From Ampullaceana balthica (Eukaryota > Mollusca > Gastropoda > Lymnaeidae), in the NCBI GenBank assembly GCA_944989445.1, contig CALYLW010000014.1, positions 4,161,970 to 4,225,969 on the forward strand: a DNA stretch of 64,000 nt, read 5' to 3'. The translations under genes and the position numbers were made by a program. The notes beneath the pieces are model-generated. The model made no database searches. It was not told where the DNA came from and saw only the letters and a list, made by a program, of their open reading frames with translations. Shown here one piece after another: positions 32,685 to 43,606 of the stretch; positions within the stretch are counted from its first letter, which is position 1, and each line of letters begins with the position of its first letter.

Positions 32685-33794
32685 AATCTCAATAATATAA
32701 AATTCCTTTATCATTAATTTATTTAGTATATTAACTATAATACAGTCTTGATTTATCTAAATATTCTTATTAGACGCCGCAACACCACGCCCAAGAAAAC
32801 GAAAACAAATATGTGTACTTAAAAAATTGTATCTCGTTGCTGATCCTCTTTCTGTCTGAGTTGACCACAGCCCCCTCCCCAATGTATCCACTTCAACAGA
32901 CGGTGAGATATGTCCAGTTTGTATCACCCCTCCCCCCATTGTTTATCAACTGCCGCGTGTCCAAACCCAGCCACGTCTAAATTCACCTCACGGGCAGGGA
33001 GTGACCAGCCCAATGATTAGCGGTGCCACATCTTTTGTCGGAGTTAGTAGTTAGTGAGGTCGTCAAATGAGTGGGGTCAAACGACTGTCACGGCGTAACT
33101 GTAGTCGTGTGAGGTGGGTGGGGGCTGAAACCATGTGATGTGGCTTGTCAGATGTATGTTATTGTTGTTTAGGAAATGGGGATTTTTTTTATATTTCTTT
33201 AAACATGCAATTTAAACTTGATAAATCAAAGGAAAGATAACCAACTAAAATGTGACTTACGATAAACCTCTCCTGTCGTTGAGAAGAGAAGAAAAAAACG
33301 TTAAACAATAGGCCTCTGTCCTCCCCCGGGAATAAACAGATCCGGGGGCCGGCATCTGAGCATTTGGGTTTCCCAGGAATATTTATCGGTTATTGCGTGC
33401 TGTCTGGTGTGGGTGGGAATAGATTATTTCCTGCTGTGATTTCTGGAGATGTAAATATTTCGTTGGATTCTAATTTTTTCTAAGGATATTGTTTTTTTTT
33501 AAACAGGGAGTTCAGAGATAGATGATGTTAAAAAAGTAGGACAGGAGATTGATTTGTTTGCTTCAGGGAATGTAGAGATGCGTTGATTAAAAAAATAAAA
33601 TAATTTCTTATAAGAATTCTTCTGTAGTTTGCAAAATGTTTGGTAACAATGGCGAGTTTGGAAATACTTTATAGATTTTTTTGTCTGAGTAGACTATATG
33701 CAATAGCAATAGACAATATGTATAGATCAAATGCAATCTACTGGATACTCTTGCCTTTATACAATCAACTAGACACCTTAGATACAGTCATAAC
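32685..33794. other. No gene seen
   Basis: Mixed AT-rich DNA. A GC-richer patch around 32960-33130 holds no credible frame. Confidence 0.5.
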
Positions 33795-34261
33795 CAGTGG
33801 CCTCACTAGGGGGGCAGGGGCGTTTCTCCCCGGGTGACACCATCAGGGGGGTGACACTAAAATCAAAATATTACTGTGTACGATTATATTTCAAAAAAGA
33901 GACCACAAATTTTTCTCAACTAGAAAAAAAATTACGAAATACAATGAAATACGTTAAACGCGAAAACTTGTTAATAAAAATGTATCCGTTAAGAGCCATC
34001 CGCTGTCGGTCCGCAGACGTTATCAAGAAAGGACAGACAAATATAATTAAAATCCCTAATTTTCAACCATTACTGCTATCACTATAGAATATGGCAATTT
34101 TTTTGTGTTAATAAGCACATAAAATTAAGCAAATAAAATAAAATAAATAAAATTTCGCTACCATGTCAGTACAGTGAAAATAGTTCAACGGTCCCTGGGG
34201 CAATGGAAAAATTCCTGCTGGTCACCGCGGTTCACGATACTAAAATGTTTGAGAAGCACTG
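33795..34261. mobile_element. Chimera of two truncated hAT MITEs
   Basis: The 5' part (33795-33860) is the left end of the CAGWGGCGTCAC family, with GGGTGACACCATCAGGGGGG. The 3' part (about 33990-34261) is the right end of the CAGTGCTTC family, with GGTCCGCAGACGTTATCAAG, an AT-rich insertion, and TTTGAGAAGCACTG. No outer target duplication is shared, so these look like two separate truncated insertions. Confidence 0.55.
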
Positions 34262-34572
34262 ATCTAGAAACTTAATTTTCTTGAGTATAAATAATTTGTT
34301 TGTACTATCCTTTAACACGAAATTATTTTCACACGAAATAACCTTTTATATTCAAGCATGTTGTCCACAATTCATAATCATAATTCCACATTCTTGCAGA
34401 AGTCCAGGTAACCAAGTGAATCTTTTATTTAATTTTGTAAAATGAAGGAAAGATAGTGAGAATTTCCTCGAATTATTTTTGAGTCAAAATGCCACGTTTT
34501 AACTTTTACGGCTTAAGGAATTCTTTAATAATGATTTACTTTAATTTTGAAACTTACAAAAGTAAGCCTAAT

Positions 34573-34870
34573 TGTCACGTGTGAATCGTGTGTTGGATGA
34601 CGGAGAGGTCACGTGAGTGAAAGCATGGGAAGAAGGTTGGAGATTATTGGTTGGGAGGGTGAGAGAAGTTCTGGGTGTGTAAGGGCGGAACGTGTGCCTG
34701 AGGACTCTACGTTGTATAACCTCAAATTATATATGTTATGTGCATAGTGTAGATATTAAAGTTGTTTTTATTGAAACCAGTTCTTCAGAGGATTATTGTA
34801 TGCAAGGTTATGTATTGAGAGAACGCCTACAAGATATATTAATAAGTAAAAACATAACAAAGAGGTTACA
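34573..34870 (+). mobile_element. Solo LTR (298 bp), plus orientation
   Basis: Begins TGTCACGTGTGAATCG and ends AAGAGGTTACA. A perfect 5-bp target duplication CTAAT flanks it (34568-34572 and 34871-34875). No internal retrotransposon region is attached, so it is a solo LTR left by recombination. The same LTR is inverted at 39683-39993. The superfamily (Gypsy, BEL or Copia) cannot be told from the LTR alone. Confidence 0.85.
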
Positions 34871-35236
34871 CTAATGACACTTAAATTTTGGACACGTTCA
34901 AGAGTTAGACGAGATTTTAAAACAAAAATTAATTAATGTTCTTAAAGTCTGACAGACAAGAATCAAACTTTAAAAAATGTCATTCAATTAATTAAAAGAC
35001 TATTTTTTTTAGTTCAAGGCTTGTTGGGAACATTGTCCTTCCTTAAATTGTTGTGATTTGTCATTAAAGAGTATACGATGAAAGAGCGACGACTAATGGG
35101 CGCAAACATAAGTGCGTTATACCTCGCTGGGAGTCAATCATGAAACATTAGAATCTATTAGAACAATTGCCTCCAATCTTCATCAGTGCTCTCATAAGGG
35201 TCACAATCACGAAATTAATTAGTAAGTTACTCTAAG

Positions 35237-35616
35237 CAGTGGCGTCACTACGGGGTGCGAGGGTGCAAACCCGATGACACCATCAAAAGGGGTGACATCA
35301 AAAATTTAAAATTCTGTATGTTCCCGTTATTTGGCACTGGAAGATTCGGAAGAGTTCTATGAGTTAGGTCGTGAGCAATGGTCCCTTTAAGCTTTGCGGC
35401 TGCGCATATATTTTTAACAACGCCGCGCAGCAGTTTAGAATACCGCGCAGCAAATTTAATAAAAAAAATTGCACCCAAAATGACTGCTGTGCAACCTTAC
35501 ACGAGTTTTTTAAAACTTTGTACAAGGACCAACGAATTTTAGACGGAACATTGGTCGTGAAGGGGTGACACCATGAGCTACCGACTCGGGTGACACCAAC
35601 CCTAGTGAAGCCTCAG
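35237..35616. mobile_element. hAT MITE, CAGWGGCGTCAC family, interrupted by another hAT
   Basis: Starts CAGTGGCGTCACTACGGGG and ends CCTAGTGAAGCCTCAG. The family body (GGGTGACATCAAAAATTTAA, TTATTTGGCACTGGAAGATT) is split after GTCGTGAG by a 178-bp insertion and resumes at GTCGTGAAGGGGTGACACCA. Without the insertion and the copied 8 bp it would be about 194 bp, as in its relatives. Confidence 0.75.
35376..35553. mobile_element. Nested hAT MITE (178 bp), CAATGKTCC ends
   Basis: Inverted ends CAATGGTCCCTTTAA and (right end, inverted) CAATGTTCCGTCTAA match at 12 of 15. The target duplication GTCGTGAG/GTCGTGAA (7 of 8) lies at 35368-35375 and 35554-35561. The interior has CCGCGCAGCA twice. Its presence dates it as younger than the host MITE. 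Confidence 0.8.
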
Positions 35617-36049
35617 GTATTAACTTACTAGGTAAAATTTAGTAGTGACCTTCTATTCGATGTATTAGACGAGATACAAATCAATCAATCGCTGTTGCGC
35701 TACAGCCCATTTTTAGGGCTTTGGCCTGCTTCATGGCTTCCTTCCAGTTCAGACCTAACTAATACTATTATTTTCCATGCTTGAATTTCTAGTTATTGTA
35801 AATCTTTTTCCACATTATCCATCAATATAAGCCCTTAGTCTTAGTCTGCCTTAAAGGTTTTGGAGACGCACCTTCTTCACTCCTCTTTCAATTAGCATTT
35901 TCTCTAAGTGTCTTGTGCTGTCTAGATACCAAAGAATATATATAACAGAAGAAGCAATATAATAAATAACACAGATTTGATACTGAAGTAGATACAATAT
36001 TTACTTTACACAATAGGTTGTTTAATATTGGCTAGATACAGTAGAGATA
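35617..36049. other. Possible dispersed repeat, unclassified
   Basis: GTTGCGCTACAGCCCATTTT and the following GGGCTTTGGCCTGCTTC resemble interspersed-repeat consensus sequence rather than coding DNA, but with no second copy in the window I cannot confirm it. Confidence 0.3.
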
Positions 36050-36208
36050 TCTATATATAAATTTCACCAAATCGAGTATGTGGAAACGAGCATGACGAAT
36101 GACCCTCGCTTGGGTCGACCAATGTCTCAAGACCAACAATGGTTATTGCGTTCACCTGTGTTGTTCCTTCACATAGTAACATGAGATTCGTAGTGTAGTG
36201 GTTATCAC
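36050..36208 (+). mobile_element. Truncated tRNA-carrying Helitron (copy C)
   Basis: Starts at A followed by TCTATATATAAATTTCACC. It shares GAGCATGACGAATGACCCTC and GGGTCGACCAAT with copies A and B, has an internal deletion, and stops inside the tRNA-like module right after TAGTGTAGTGGTTATCAC (D-arm). The 3' hairpin is absent. It ends about 240 bp before the receptor exon. Confidence 0.65.
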
Positions 36209-36450
36209 AGATTTTTTTAAAGCGCGTCTCTTTTTGTCAATGTTTACAGTGAATGATATTTGAGTCTGCCCAACGGTTACAAAAGAATTGCGAGACATCG
36301 CTGATAAAAGAAGGGAAAAACTTTTAAATTGTGTAAATGCTGAATTTCGGTGGTCACTCAATCTAATTTTTGTTTAATATCTTTCAATATTAGCTTTAAA
36401 ATATATTAAATAATTAAAACAAAATGTTTATAATTTTTTTTTCATTTCAG

Positions 36451-36764
36451 CTGACAGTTAAGTTAACATGGCGGAATCCAACTCAACACAGCCACTTCCG
36501 GTATCGTTCTCGCCCTTCAACTCCACGCACAACGACAGCTACGAATACTACGAATACGATGAATCGGACATCCACGTGGTGCCGCTGGACGACATCTTCC
36601 TGGCGGTCATCTACTCGGTCGTGCTGGTGGTCGGCCTTCTGGGCAACATCCTGGTACTCTTCTCCATCGCCTACTACCGGCGCATGCGGACTACGACCAA
36701 CGTTTTCCTGTTCTCACTGGCTTCAGCCGATTTGTTGCTGGTACTCATATGTATACCTGTTAAG
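36451..36764 (+). CDS. Peptide GPCR (rhodopsin class), first coding exon
   Basis: A plasma-membrane receptor that would couple a neuropeptide or peptide hormone to G proteins. A strong acceptor (T-rich tract, CATTTCAG at 36443-36450) opens the exon. The ATG is at 36468 (AACATGG, G at +4), and coding runs 99 codons to 36764, where AAG/GTAAGA is a consensus phase-0 donor. Residues 1-42 are extracellular with N-glycosylation sites N5, N18 and N22 and an acidic Tyr-rich patch (YEYYEYDESD) that could be sulfated. TM1 is about 43-68 with the GN motif (G59-N60); loop 1 is YRRMRTTTN; TM2 is about 78-98 with LASAD (D88 = position 2.50). The RRMRTTTN and CIPV-like features are shared with CCK, QRFP, bombesin and GHSR-type receptors, so the ligand class is undecided. 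GC content is far above the surroundings. Later exons are not in the window. Confidence 0.85.
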
Positions 36765-38343
36765 GTAAGACTTCAATTTTAGTGGGTTTGACATTCATTA
36801 AAAAAAATATATTAAAGAAGGAAAAGATAATCTATACAATCTCTTACATTTACATCTCCTTTAAAAAAATTTAAAAAATGGAAGACGGTGAGATTTATGG
36901 AAACATTCCCTTTAAAACAACAACATTTATTTTAAAAGGGGGATCAATGTATGTGATTGCTTCAATTAAAAGAAAAGGACTAGAAATGAGATTAAAACAT
37001 ATACTTTAAATTATCAGTCGATGGCAGTGGTGTGGACTACTGGCAATCGTCTCGTTATTGTTCTGTCCATTTTTTAAAACTTATATCCAATATAAAGTTT
37101 TATGTATTTAATCTCCTGAAATTTTATTAACTAGTGTATATTCTGAGAAAATTTAGTCTTTCTTGTTACCACTTTAGTTGTGCGAGAATAAGGTGCATGG
37201 AAGATGATGTTCAAAGACTGTCACCGATATAAGAGAAATGGTGGGTCATCTTTCTCACTTTCATGCTGTGTGCGTGTGTGTTTTTGAAACCTATGAGAAC
37301 TACCCTGCGACTATTTCAACTGGTTGACCGTTAAGCCCTTCTACTTATACATCCATCAACATAAGAGACGCTGCAGCCCACGCAGTACTCTGGCAGGTTA
37401 AAACAATTTCCAATGAGATCGCCCCATGACCGATCCGGCCTTACGTCTGCCTTTGGGTTTCTCTTTATGCATCACCCTTTGCTGTTTTATTGTCCAGCAT
37501 CCTTTCGAAGTGACCTTTCCTTTTCTTTAAAAAAAAATCATCGCCATCATGGCCGAGTCTTTCAAGAATCGATCTACAGAAACCATCCCATGGTTCGTGT
37601 GGACCATACACAGCCACATAGCAAGCCTGAAATTCTGGGAATCAAAGCTAACAAAACAAACTTCAATGTTACGCTATTGATACCCACTTTATCTCATCTT
37701 GTTTGGTTAACGATAAGAAAATATCCATGGTTTTTGTTTTGTGAACATCATTGTGATGATCTCAGAATTACCACGACTCCAAATTTAACCATACAAGAGA
37801 ACTAAAAAAATAGATGCTCCCGATACACCTGCTTGCGTCATGACGCAGCTGCTCTGAACACACAAGTTCCCTCGTGATGGTTAACACGGGAACAACTAAT
37901 CATCAACAGGCATAATAACGTTAAGTAATTCACTTATGAACTTTCCTTATAATGTCTCGCCTGCGGCTTGCTGTATGAAGTCGTCACAACGTGCACAATG
38001 TAAGTCTTAGTGTCTTTCCCTTCTGGGGATCTGTGTTGTAACTCCCTGGCATCGAACGATTCTGTAAGCAGTGACAAACATGCTTCGTTAAGTGTTAATA
38101 AGTGGCGTAGGAAGATGGTCGGTCAAGTAGGCCGCTGGTTTAGGGTTATTAAATAATTATTAGACCCAGTATTTACATTGAAAAACGCACAGTTTTAAAT
38201 ACAAATGTATCCCTTTTCTCTTGATATTTGTACACAACACTCTAGGACAAGGATAACCAGTTCACTTCACTGGTCATCATCTTTTCTCCATCAGTAGCGA
38301 AAAAATATTAACGACAGTACGATGCTTGTAAGAAACTGTTTAC
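36765..38343 (+). other. Start of the receptor's intron; no exon seen
   Basis: Begins with the GTAAGA donor. AT-rich with no TM3 or DRY-like reading frame. The 130-codon frame at 37413-37805 has no membrane segment matching a GPCR and no splice signals that would join it. Confidence 0.6.
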
Positions 38344-38545
38344 CGTATGGCTTCTGTGATCAGATGTCACCACTCGTATCTGACAAATGTATGGTGCCTG
38401 TGTTCAGTTGTCACCAATCGTATCTGACAAATGTATTGTTCCTGTGGTCAGATGTCACCATTTGTATCTGATCATCAAATGGTTCCTGCGGTCAGCTGTT
38501 GCCTGTATATCTGACCATAGTATGGTTCCTGCGGTCAGCTTTTCC
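38344..38545. repeat. Degenerate tandem repeat, about 45-bp unit
   Basis: Four to five units built on TGGTTCCTGTGGTCAG, ATGTCACCA and TATCTGACAAATGTAT. Each unit differs by several changes. Confidence 0.8.
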
Positions 38546-39682
38546 CCAACTCATGCACACATGTCAGAGGGAAGATAGCTTGACTTCCAAACTTCTTGCT
38601 TGCTTGAAATTCTGTGTTTCATCGGTGATCCTTTGGATTATTTTTATGATATGTGAAATTGATAACAAGAGTAGATGATAATCTATTAAGATACACATAC
38701 GTTACATCACTTGCCCCATAATCCGTCATTGACTGAAAAGGGGGTCATTCATTTTTTTTTCATACGTACGCATATATTATTCTTTAATCAGGCATTTAGC
38801 ACTGAACATAACACTTCATCACTAGGGTGTATTCATTTTGCTTTCAAAATTTAAAAAAAAATTGATTAATTTTTTTTAAGCCCCCCCCCCTTTTTCCATT
38901 TTTTACAATGCTTAAACTTAAATTAAGATCCCGCCAGTGAATTTATCTTCTATTCCATTTTAATAATTTTGTTTTTAAACCCTAGACCCAGCGACCTAAA
39001 TCTTTATGGCAGACCTAATATCCAACACAGATGTATATTTAATTCATCAAGGGCGCTGAACGCCCCCTAACGCCCCATCCTCACAGATCCGATAAAGTTC
39101 AGAGACACGTAAATCCGACAAGTCAATGAACTCCCCAAAGTAATCAGAAATATCAGAGTCTTAAGCCACTGCCGTCTTTTCCTTTGTTGTTAGGATGATA
39201 CAGGAAGATATGGTCGGGCTGAGAGAACAAATAGAGGATTTATTTGTTGAATAGAATTCAGAATCCTAGGATCAATTCTTGAATAACACAGTCGCATCAT
39301 TTCAAATATGTCAACAAAATGTTTACAGTGTACATTTAAAAAAAAATAATTTCATTTTATAATTTATTTTAAAGGGAGGAAAAATAAAAGCAATCCCAGC
39401 TCACCACTCAACGGTGTCTTTGAACTTTCAAAAGAATGGGAAGATAACCATTCTGCTGTAAACTGAAGGTGTGTTTAACGGTCAAGGTCAACAGCTTTAA
39501 AGCCCACCCCTCCCCCGTTTTCCCAATACAAAAGTAAAACAAAAATCTCATTCATCTATAAATGGTTTTTTAAATTTTATTTTAAAGTGGCATTAACCTT
39601 TTCACTTTCACCAAGCGACTGACCCCCCGAGAAGAAGAAGTTTCTAGACACGCCGCTGACCCTAAAGTCGTTTTGTCACAAG
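38546..39682. other. Presumed intron; nothing recognised
   Basis: AT-rich with a short poly-C tract. No inverted ends or credible exon. Confidence 0.5.
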
Positions 39683-39993
39683 TGTAACCTCTTTGTGATG
39701 TTTTACTTATTAATATATCTTGTAGACGTTCTCTCAATACATAACCTTGCATACAATAATCCTCTGAAGAACTGGTTTCCCTTGCATACAATAATCCTCT
39801 GAAGAACTGGTTTCAATAAAACAACTTAAATATCTACACTATGCACAAAACATATATAATTTGAGGTTATGCAACGTACAGTCCTCAGGCACACGTTCCG
39901 CCATTACACACACCAGAATTCTCTAACACCCTGCTTCCCGCGCTTTCACTCACGTGATCTCTCCGTCATCCAACACGCGATTCACACGTGACA
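39683..39993 (-). mobile_element. Solo LTR (311 bp), minus orientation
   Basis: Same family as 34573-34870, inverted: plus-strand start TGTAACCTCTTTGTGATG, end TCACACGTGACA. A perfect 5-bp target duplication ACAAG lies at 39678-39682 and 39994-39998. It holds a tandem duplication of about 34 bp (CATACAATAATCCTCTGAAG twice), which accounts for its extra length. Confidence 0.85.
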
Positions 39994-41725
39994 ACAAGGC
40001 GAACGATGTCTTCTCCCATGGCTGGTGTGATCTTGGTGGTCAAGAAACAATTATTACATCCTCCCACACCATTCTTGTTCGGGGCTGGACTGTACTTGAT
40101 TTATTTTATTTTGAATGCTAACTCAGCGTCTACCCCCCATAGCCTAAACTTCCATGGCGTATACCGCCCCCCATGGCGTATACCGCCCCCCATGGAGTAT
40201 ACCACCCCCCTTATGGCGTATACACCTTCTTGCTTTTTAGTCAACGCCACATGACGGACGCCTCATATGTGATGACAGGACGAAAGAACCTCAGAACGAT
40301 CGCAGCCAATCTCAACGACGGACAAACAAATGTTTTGTGTGGCGCTTGAGCACTGAACAATTGCTCGAACTTGTTCGTAGCTCATCATTCATCAATCATT
40401 ATCTGAACATTAATCAACTTTGAGAGGGCGCGCAACGGCTATTCGGTACAGTTTTCTTCCTGTATTTGTTGCAGTGTGCACCGTTGTCGAATCTGGTGTG
40501 ATTCTGAGAATGATCTAGTGAGGGTCGCTCATTAACTTATGTATAAAAAGAAATAGGCCTTTCACTTATCGTAACCAAGGAGTGGTACCTGTAACTAAGC
40601 TAATATTAAGACAAACAAATTTAAATGACTTTAAAATATTTTTTAATATGTAGTATGTAGTGCATAAATCTTATTCTTAAACGTTATTTAAGATACCAAA
40701 TACCCGTTTCTTGATAGAGTTTTTGCTGATAGCTAGTCATTTCCCACAATACGTTGTTTTCCCCTAATGCTTATAATTTAATACTAAGATGTTTTATTAG
40801 GTTACGTTGTATCTTCTTTCGACTTTTATTTTGTTTACCACCTTTGAAGACAGCCTGTAAGAGTTCTGGTTTTATAGCACGCCAATGTTATTCATCGCAT
40901 GCCAAGAGTTCCCCAACATGAAACTTTTGTGTCGGGAAGACGTCTCTTTAATCCTGTCTAATACTCTCGGAACCACGTGACGTCACTGCTCTATAAAGTT
41001 CTTATTTAGCATCCTTGCTTGTTGCCGATGCGATGAAAGCGATAGACTGTGACGTAAATCTACTGTAGCTGAAGCTTGGCTAATAAAATATATGCATACA
41101 ATTGGGGAATTCGATTAACTGTTCTTTGTTTAGCGGGGGTTTGGGGGTAGGGGGTTTGCGACCACACCAGGTGGTGCTGCCATGCTATGGCTCATGGGGA
41201 CTGCCATTTTAATGGCACCCCCTCTCTCTGGTAGCCATTAAGTGTTCTGCTTTTCGTAACTTTTCTGCGTATTTGGGACGATTATTCTAGCCTGGGGAGT
41301 CTAAGTGTCTAACTTTTGGGACTTACTGCTTGGCTTAATTAGGGAGGATTCATTTTTTTAAGTAATACTCAGAACAGCTAGTTGTTAGAAGTACAGAGTA
41401 ACATGCAACTGCAGGATAAGATAGGCGAAGGCATTTCTATTCCATTAACGATACCAGGACACTAACGTAAGAGACAAAATGAAAGAAAAAAAAGGTTGTT
41501 GTTAGTGGCATGTCAAAGAGAAACTACGATATGGTAGTGGGCAACGCACAAAGGCTTAGAGACATAGAATTTCTGATCTGTTAACTATTACCGCAGAGAA
41601 AATTCCTACATTATTGAATCCCATGCCTACTATACGCCTAGAAATATTTGCAATAACTTTGAGTTATATTTCTAGCTTTCTTAAAATAACTAATCGCCAT
41701 AACGATGAAACTATAAAATAAATAA
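39994..41725. other. Presumed intron; short GC-rich tandem repeat inside
   Basis: Mostly AT-rich. At 40152-40222 there are three to four copies of CATGGCGTATACCGCCCCC. No exon-like frame found. Confidence 0.5.
40152..40222. repeat. Tandem repeat of about 19-21 bp, 3-4 copies
   Basis: Copies of CATGGCGTATACCGCCCCC with small changes (GGAGTATACCACC, ATGGCGTATACACC). Confidence 0.85.
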
Positions 41726-42110
41726 ATGTATTTGGTGAGTGGGGTCTCGAGAGAACAAAACACTGCAGCGTGCATTGTACTTAAGAAGAGAAAGTCAGAC
41801 CACATCAGCTATCTACACTGGTTTACTGTAGCTGAGGAAATAGACCTCAAGATTCTGTCACTGTTAAGGCTGTATATAAGGGATGCGTTCCCCTCCGTAT
41901 TCCCTTCTGAATGAGGATGGACACATGAGTCTTTTGAATCGGCGTCATCCAACATTTTTGAAAGAGATCGACAAGAAATAAAAAATTAAGAAAAATTTAA
42001 AGACTTTTTTTTTAAAATTTGAAAGCGTTTTTTTAAACACTAAATAAAAAGCATGCGAGACTTGCATGGATAGTGTTCGCGCTATAGAAAAACTCCATTT
42101 TAATAATCAT
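41726..42110 (+). mobile_element. Non-LTR retrotransposon 3' remnant
   Basis: The frame reads QNTAACIVLKKRKSDHIS, LHWFTVAEEIDLKIL, matching the post-RT stretch (QNTAARIVL...HWLPV...KIL) of CR1/jockey-like LINEs. Same family as 12480-12965. A stop follows at about 41912. It ends near AACTCCATTTTAATAATCAT, a usual LINE-type 3' end. Confidence 0.65.
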
Positions 42111-42965
42111 CGTCATCATTGAATAACCTCAGTAATTTTTTTTATTACCATCCCAAATTCTTGCCGAAAATAATCGATTGAAGACTTACACTTACAAATT
42201 AAAAATATTTTTTTAAAAATAAACAGAATTACAAAGAAAAACGGTACACAAAACATTTTATTAATTTTCAAACACAGTTTTGCACGAGGTCACTCTCTTA
42301 AAAAAAACTACTTCATTGGTACTTTCTGATGGTTAATAGAGCCCCGTATTTAGAATTTCTAATTAAGAACGTATGAATGGATGGAAAATCCTACACGCCA
42401 TTAGCGGTATGCCTCTTTATAGCTGCGCGTCACACAGCATCGGTCTATTAAGATGCGCATCCCGGAGACCAGGGAGTAATGACTTGAGATAGCCGATTGC
42501 CTCGGACAAGCCATCTCATTTTGTCTCACATGTAGAGATCTGATGGACCACAACCTACGTCATTTCCGCCTTGTGACGCAAGCCGGTGAGGTCGAGTGCG
42601 GGGCTGGTTGCACGTGACAACTATAAATTAGTTTACTTATAACAGTGCAACGGAAACGGTCGAGGATTATAAGTATCTTTGTAGCATGTCCACTAAGTTG
42701 CTTTTTTTTTACATGTAGTCGTCTGGAGGCTTAGAATACACAGTATTATACATATTATAATTCCAAGTAAAACAATAAGGTGGAGGTTTATAGCTGCTAA
42801 AGTTTATTTGTGCTGATAATTCAGAAACCGAATATTAAGAACGTTAGAACGGGAAAAAGCCAAACATCCTGATAACTGCCATGAAATACTACTGACAGCT
42901 CAAAAACTCCATAAACCACGTACTTAAAAGTTTTTTTTAAAGTCGTAATAAAATTTCAAATTGAA
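42111..42965. other. Presumed intron; nothing recognised
   Basis: AT-rich; a somewhat GC-richer patch at 42390-42620 has no open frame with signals. Confidence 0.5.
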
Positions 42966-43032
42966 GGACATTGCTTTTATGGACATTGCTTTTCTGGACA
43001 TTGCTTTTCTGGACATTGCTTTTCTGGACATT
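42966..43032. repeat. 15-bp tandem repeat, four copies
   Basis: GGACATTGCTTTTCT repeated four times (first copy ends TAT), plus a partial fifth. Confidence 0.95.
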
Positions 43033-43267
43033 CGCGTGTTGTTCAAAGCCTAAATAAAGGAAATAAACTATTTATCAAATACACAACAAATATCTTTTTT
43101 TAAAAAGCAGATAATATTTGATAGGAGTCATTTCACGCACTAGGAATTTAAATGTGGTGGTGGGGGAGGATTCGTTTCCGTGTAGCATACACTACAAAAA
43201 TCTGATCAAGAAAATCGTGTTTGTTCGTTTGTTCTTAGCAACGCTTGGTGTAATGATTGATGTAAAA

Positions 43268-43606
43268 AATACACCGGGAATCTCTCAATGATAAATACAC
43301 CGCGAATCTCTCAACGATAAATACACCGGGAATCTCTCAACAATAAATACACCGGGAATCTCTCAACGATAAATACACAGGGAATCTCTCAATGATAAAT
43401 ACACCGGGAATCTCTCAATGATAAATACACCGGGAATCTCTCAATGATAAATACACCGGGAATCTCTCAATGATAAATACACCTGGAATCTCTCAATGAT
43501 AAATACACCGGGAATCTCTCAAAGATACATACACCTGGAATCTCTCAATGATAAATACACCAGGAATCTCTCAACGATAAATACACCGGGAATCTCTCAA
43601 CGATAA
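43268..43606. repeat. 26-bp minisatellite
   Basis: About 13 copies of AATACACCGGGAATCTCTCA plus ACGATA or ATGATA. Highly uniform with few point changes. Confidence 0.95.

Noticed and set aside
37413..37805. 130-codon frame downstream of the receptor exon as a second exon
   Set aside because: No TM3, DRY or other receptor features and no acceptor/donor that would keep phase 0 with the first exon.
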